7,705 nucleotides of DNA, taken from contig DHJG01000137.1 of NCBI GenBank assembly GCA_002404215.1, positions 5,615-13,319 of the forward strand. The letters run 5' to 3'. The translations under genes were made by a program, and so were the position numbers. The notes under the pieces are model-generated. The model was not told where the DNA came from. It did no database searches and saw only the letters and a program-made list of their open reading frames with translations. Shown piece by piece: positions 5,917 through 7,705 of this stretch. Each line of letters starts with the position of its first letter. Positions within the stretch are counted from its first letter, which is position 1. This DNA comes from Desulfosporosinus sp. UBA4726. GTDB lineage: Bacteria > Bacillota > Desulfitobacteriia > Desulfitobacteriales > Desulfitobacteriaceae.

Positions 5917-6990
5917 ATGCAAAACGGACGTTTTAAACCGCATTTTTTGCCTACGGGGGTTGGGAGTATGCCTCATGCCACGGGGGAAGATGCTTTAAGC
6001 TTGATTTGGGAAAATGTTCCTATGGCGCCACATTGGCCACAACTTCCCCGTCTTGGGGCAGAAAGCTCCTTTGTTGTACAATATCTCAATGCTCTGCTAG
6101 AAACAGGCGTCATCGAAGATGTCAAAACACCGAAATTTCAAGTTGAAGCTTCGGATTGGGTAGAACGAATTACGGCCTTCTATACGCTTTACCTAGAGGC
6201 GACTGAGGGGAATGAACAAGCACTAGAGCGTTTTGGATTCAGTTTGCAGGGCGGAGAAGGATTTGAAGCTTTTTGCCAAGATCTTGAACGTAACGGAACA
6301 CGGGGGGCTTTGCTTTTGAAGGGGCAGCTCAGTGGTCCGTTGTCACTGGGAATGCAGATTACGGATAAAAATAGGCGGTCGAGTTATTATGATGATACCC
6401 TACGGGATATGTTAGTTAAAACGCTTGCCTTGCATGCTGAGTGGCAGACCAAACGACTCAAAAAGTTTGGTTTGCCTGTGCTGATGATGATTGACGATCC
6501 AGGGCTTTATGGTTTTGGAGCTTCAACCCATATTACGTTGGAAAGAGCGCCGCTAATTGAAGATCTGAATTCGATTGTTGAGGGGATACTGCGGCAAGGT
6601 GGAATTCCTGGGGTGCATGTCTGCGCAGGGATGGATTGGACCCTACTTTTTGACTCAAAGGTTCAGGTAGTGAATTTTGATGCCTTCGATTATATGCAAA
6701 GCATGATGGCCTTAGCAAAGCCACTCAATGCATTTTTAATACGTGGAGGAATCTTGTCTTGGGGAATTGTTCCTACGAATCCAATTGCGTGGGAACAAAG
6801 TGCTCAAAGTCTAAAAATTCTTTTAGAAAACAACATAGCGGAGCTCGTAAAACGTGGTGTAGATGAAACGCTTATTCGACAACAAAGTCTGTTAACGCCG
6901 AGTTGTGGGACGGGAACGCTCGAAATTGGATTGGCAGAACATGTCTACAAACTTTTATCTCAAACTGGACATGCTATGCGTGATGATTAA
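5917..6990 (+). CDS. MetE/UroD-superfamily protein, candidate methyltransferase
   Basis: A 357-aa cytoplasmic TIM-barrel protein resembling the C-terminal catalytic half of cobalamin-independent methionine synthase and the uroporphyrinogen decarboxylase fold. Motifs seen are TGVGSMPH (13-20), PHWPQLP (38-44), LLLKGQLSGPLSLGMQITD (132-150), VLMMIDDPGL (188-197), GVHVCAGMDW (232-241), GGILSWGIVPTNP (277-289) and LLTPSCGTGTLE (326-336). H234, C236 and C330 match three of the four zinc ligands of MetE, which activate a thiol such as homocysteine; I could not place the fourth (Glu) ligand. It lacks the N-terminal half of full MetE (about 750 aa), which helps bind the polyglutamyl folate. By analogy with core-MetE proteins it may take methyl groups from a corrinoid protein instead, but the substrate is not shown. 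The ATG at 5917 has only a modest SD (GGGAAGTGG, 5901-5909). No corrinoid gene lies in the window. Confidence 0.8.
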   Translation: MQNGRFKPHFLPTGVGSMPHATGEDALSLIWENVPMAPHWPQLPRLGAESSFVVQYLNALLETGVIEDVKTPKFQVEASDWVERITAFYTLYLEATEGNEQALERFGFSLQGGEGFEAFCQDLERNGTRGALLLKGQLSGPLSLGMQITDKNRRSSYYDDTLRDMLVKTLALHAEWQTKRLKKFGLPVLMMIDDPGLYGFGASTHITLERAPLIEDLNSIVEGILRQGGIPGVHVCAGMDWTLLFDSKVQVVNFDAFDYMQSMMALAKPLNAFLIRGGILSWGIVPTNPIAWEQSAQSLKILLENNIAELVKRGVDETLIRQQSLLTPSCGTGTLEIGLAEHVYKLLSQTGHAMRDD

Positions 6991-7004
6991 TTGCTAAAAA
7001 AAAG

Positions 7005-7033
7005 TTGCTTGTCTAATAATTTTAATCTATAAT
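7005..7033 (+). promoter_or_regulatory. Strong sigma-A-type promoter of the DUF1858 gene
   Basis: TTGCTT (7005-7010), a 17-bp spacer, and a perfect TATAAT (7028-7033) precede the start codon at 7077, giving a leader of about 37 nt that ends in the SD AAGGAGG (7061-7067). Confidence 0.8.
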
Positions 7034-7076
7034 AAAACCGAGTATTTAACTAAGGAATAAAAGGAGGAATATTAGC

Positions 7077-7274
7077 ATGTTAACGAAAGAGATGACAGTG
7101 GGCGAAGTTTTGCGCACATATCCGCAAACTGTTCAAGTTTTTCTAGAACTTGGAATGCATTGTTTAGGATGTCCGTCTTCTGTAATGGAAAGCATCGAAG
7201 GTGCAGCTTTAACCCATGGCAAGAATCCGAACGACTTGGTTGCCCAACTTAACAAAGCAATTGCAGTAGTTTAA
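7077..7274 (+). CDS. DUF1858 / hybrid-cluster-protein-associated redox disulfide protein
   Basis: A 65-aa protein made up of a single DUF1858-type domain. MTVGEVLRTYPQTVQVFLELGMHCLGCPSSVMESIEGAALTHGKNPNDLV follows the family pattern of a short N-terminal Val/Leu helix, a G-M-x-C-x2-C-P motif and an Ala-rich helix. The key residues are C29 and C32 (HCLGCPS), preceded by H28. Family members occur as single domains beside hybrid cluster (prismane) proteins, or as the N-terminal domain of ScdA/RIC-type iron-sulfur repair proteins. The cysteine pair is thought to form a redox-active disulfide or bind a metal. Here it is a free-standing gene with its own near-consensus promoter, a strong SD (AAGGAGG, 9 nt from ATG) and its own terminator, implying high expression. 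No hybrid cluster protein is in the window, so its partner is unknown. Confidence 0.9.
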   Translation: MLTKEMTVGEVLRTYPQTVQVFLELGMHCLGCPSSVMESIEGAALTHGKNPNDLVAQLNKAIAVV

Positions 7275-7292
7275 TTGTTATTTATCGAGACG

Positions 7293-7321
7293 AGCTGACC
7301 TATTAAGGTCAGCTTTTCTTT
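7293..7321 (+). terminator. Intrinsic terminator after the DUF1858 gene
   Basis: AGCTGACC (7293-7300) and GGTCAGCT (7307-7314) form a perfect 8-bp stem with a TATTAA loop, followed by TTTTCTTT (7314-7321). It starts 19 nt after the stop codon. Confidence 0.92.
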
Positions 7322-7329
7322 ATACTAGT

Positions 7330-7425
7330 CAGAAAGTATGTCTTTCAGTTGTATCCTTCTGGATGCATAAATGTACTAGGGTGATTACCAGCCCCTGAAG
7401 GCTTGGCAGTCGCCCTAGTTTTTTT
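7330..7425 (+). ncRNA. Candidate structured RNA: three tandem hairpins ending in a terminator
   Basis: Between the DUF1858 terminator and the next gene, three hairpins follow one another. The first is GAAAG (7332-7336) with CTTTC (7342-7346), 5-nt loop. The second is TGTATCC (7350-7356) with GGATGCA (7361-7367), TTCT loop and one G-U pair. The third is a large two-part hairpin: ACTAGGGTGATT (7375-7386) with AGTCGCCCTAGT (7408-7419), plus inner CCAGCC (7388-7393) with GGCTTGG (7400-7406, one bulge). T7 (7419-7425) follows. A TATACT at 7321-7326 could be a -10 box giving an RNA of roughly 95 nt, but the -35 position is poor. No known riboswitch class is recognised. It may be a small RNA, the leader attenuator of the downstream gene, or a backup terminator. 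Confidence 0.45.
7375..7425 (+). terminator. Strong intrinsic terminator (third hairpin)
   Basis: A 12-bp outer stem (7375-7386 with 7408-7419, including two G-U pairs), an inner CCAGCC/GGCTTGG stem, and seven T at 7419-7425. It lies about 100 bp after the first terminator and has no gene between them, so it ends either read-through transcripts or a separate small RNA. Confidence 0.85.
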
Positions 7426-7460
7426 AATTAGTTAGCTTTAAAGGAAAAAAACTTTAAAAA

Positions 7461-7568
7461 TATAAAATTTTATAAAGGTACAAACACAATATCTCTCATT
7501 TGCCATATATTGTTAATAGTTAAAGAGCAAAAAGCTAGACAACATTAAAATTAACAACAAGCTTTTTG
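7461..7568 (+). promoter_or_regulatory. AT-rich leader of the Met-rich gene, with possible sporulation-type promoter
   Basis: This stretch has no gene. It holds a perfect 14-bp palindrome TATAAAATTTTATA (7461-7474). CATATATT (7504-7511) fits the sigma-E -10 pattern CATANANT and nearly fits sigma-K CATANNNTA, with an AC 16 bp upstream (7486-7487) as in sigma-K promoters. CAAAAAGCT (7528-7536) and AGCTTTTTG (7560-7568) form a perfect 9-bp inverted repeat around a 23-nt loop, ending 9 nt before the SD. I see no good sigma-A pair close to the gene. Assignment to a sporulation sigma factor is tentative. Confidence 0.3.
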
Positions 7569-7593
7569 ATATAGTTTGAAGGAGGAAAATAAT

Positions 7594-7705
7594 ATGGAAT
7601 CACGTTCCGTTGCTTATAATCCAACTCCCGCACCTGGTATGGGTGGAATGCATGATATGCAAGGAATGATGCCTGGAATGCAAGATATGCAGGGAATGCA
7701 AGGAG
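7594..7705 (+). CDS. Met/Gly/Gln-rich low-complexity protein, possible spore component (partial)
   Basis: The 5' end of a gene cut by the window edge; 37 codons are visible. The ATG at 7594 is preceded by GAAGGAGG (7578-7585) with 8-nt spacing, an optimal site. The protein begins MESRSVAYNPTPAPGMGGM and then consists of Met-Gln-Gly/Asp-Met units, with a 10-residue repeat GMHDMQGMMP / GMQDMQGMQG (residues 18-37). There is no signal peptide in the visible part. Such Met/Gly/Gln-rich repeats occur in spore coat-like proteins of spore-forming Firmicutes. The spaced methionines could also bind Cu(I). Neither role is proven. The upstream sporulation-like -10 box favours the coat idea weakly. The C-terminal part, which would carry any recognisable domain, is not in the window. 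Confidence 0.75.
   Translation, partial: MESRSVAYNPTPAPGMGGMHDMQGMMPGMQDMQGMQG
7645..7704 (+). repeat. 30-bp in-frame tandem repeat within the Met-rich gene
   Basis: Units 7645-7674 and 7675-7704 each encode ten residues (GMHDMQGMMP and GMQDMQGMQG). Their first 24 bases, 7645-7668 and 7675-7698, differ at only two positions. Further units may continue beyond the window. Confidence 0.75.

Noticed and set aside
5620..5976. 118-codon open frame on the minus strand.
   Set aside because: It overlaps the ends of two convincing + strand genes, has no recognisable motif, and its composition looks like an antisense shadow.
7375..7419. T-box antiterminator, suggested by AGGGTGATTACC resembling AGGGTGGNACC.
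   Set aside because: The T-box core TGGNACC is not matched, and there is no room for a specifier stem or an aminoacyl-tRNA synthetase or amino-acid gene downstream.

Overview
The window reads as ordinary chromosome of a spore-forming, anaerobic, low- to mid-GC Firmicute, most likely of the Desulfosporosinus/Desulfitobacterium group (Peptococcaceae). This is inferred from strong AGGAGG-type ribosome binding sites, sigma-A-type promoters, a clostridial 2[4Fe-4S] ferredoxin, a PerR regulator, a DUF1858 redox-disulfide protein and a Met/Gly/Gln-rich protein that may be a spore component. The organism assignment is from gene content only. Every supported gene lies on the + strand.

Layout. Positions 1-104 hold a degenerate 14-bp-period TCGAATATTGAAC-type repeat and the start of a two-gene unit. 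That unit is a MoxR/CoxD-type AAA+ ATPase (105-1004) followed 2 bp later by a CoxE-type VWA protein (1007-2359), a classic chaperone-like pair. Next come a 51-aa double-CxxC zinc-ribbon-like protein (2444-2599), a 57-aa ferredoxin (2695-2868) with its own promoter and terminator, and an AT-rich region (about 2930-3060) full of palindromes and a 17-bp-period repeat. This region leads into perR (3092-3520), which retains all PerR metal ligands. After a terminator comes a 709-aa GH2-like protein (3668-5797) with a polytopic membrane C-terminus and an apparently lost catalytic acid/base motif. Then follow a 357-aa MetE/UroD-superfamily protein (5917-6990), and a 65-aa DUF1858 protein (7077-7274) in its own promoter-terminator cassette. 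A stretch of about 320 bp without a gene (7275-7593) contains three consecutive hairpins ending in a U-tract, and an AT-rich leader with a possible sporulation-type promoter. The leader precedes a low-complexity Met-rich ORF cut by the window end (7594 onward).

How the parts relate. The ferredoxin, PerR, zinc ribbon and DUF1858 genes fit an anaerobe's redox and peroxide-defence toolkit, but they are separate transcription units rather than one system. The MetE-like protein may be a folate-independent methyltransferase that works with corrinoid proteins. I do not see a clear new multi-gene system. The most unusual items are the catalytically degenerate membrane-bound GH2 protein, the three-hairpin RNA element, the small zinc-ribbon gene, and the palindrome embedded in the ferredoxin promoter.
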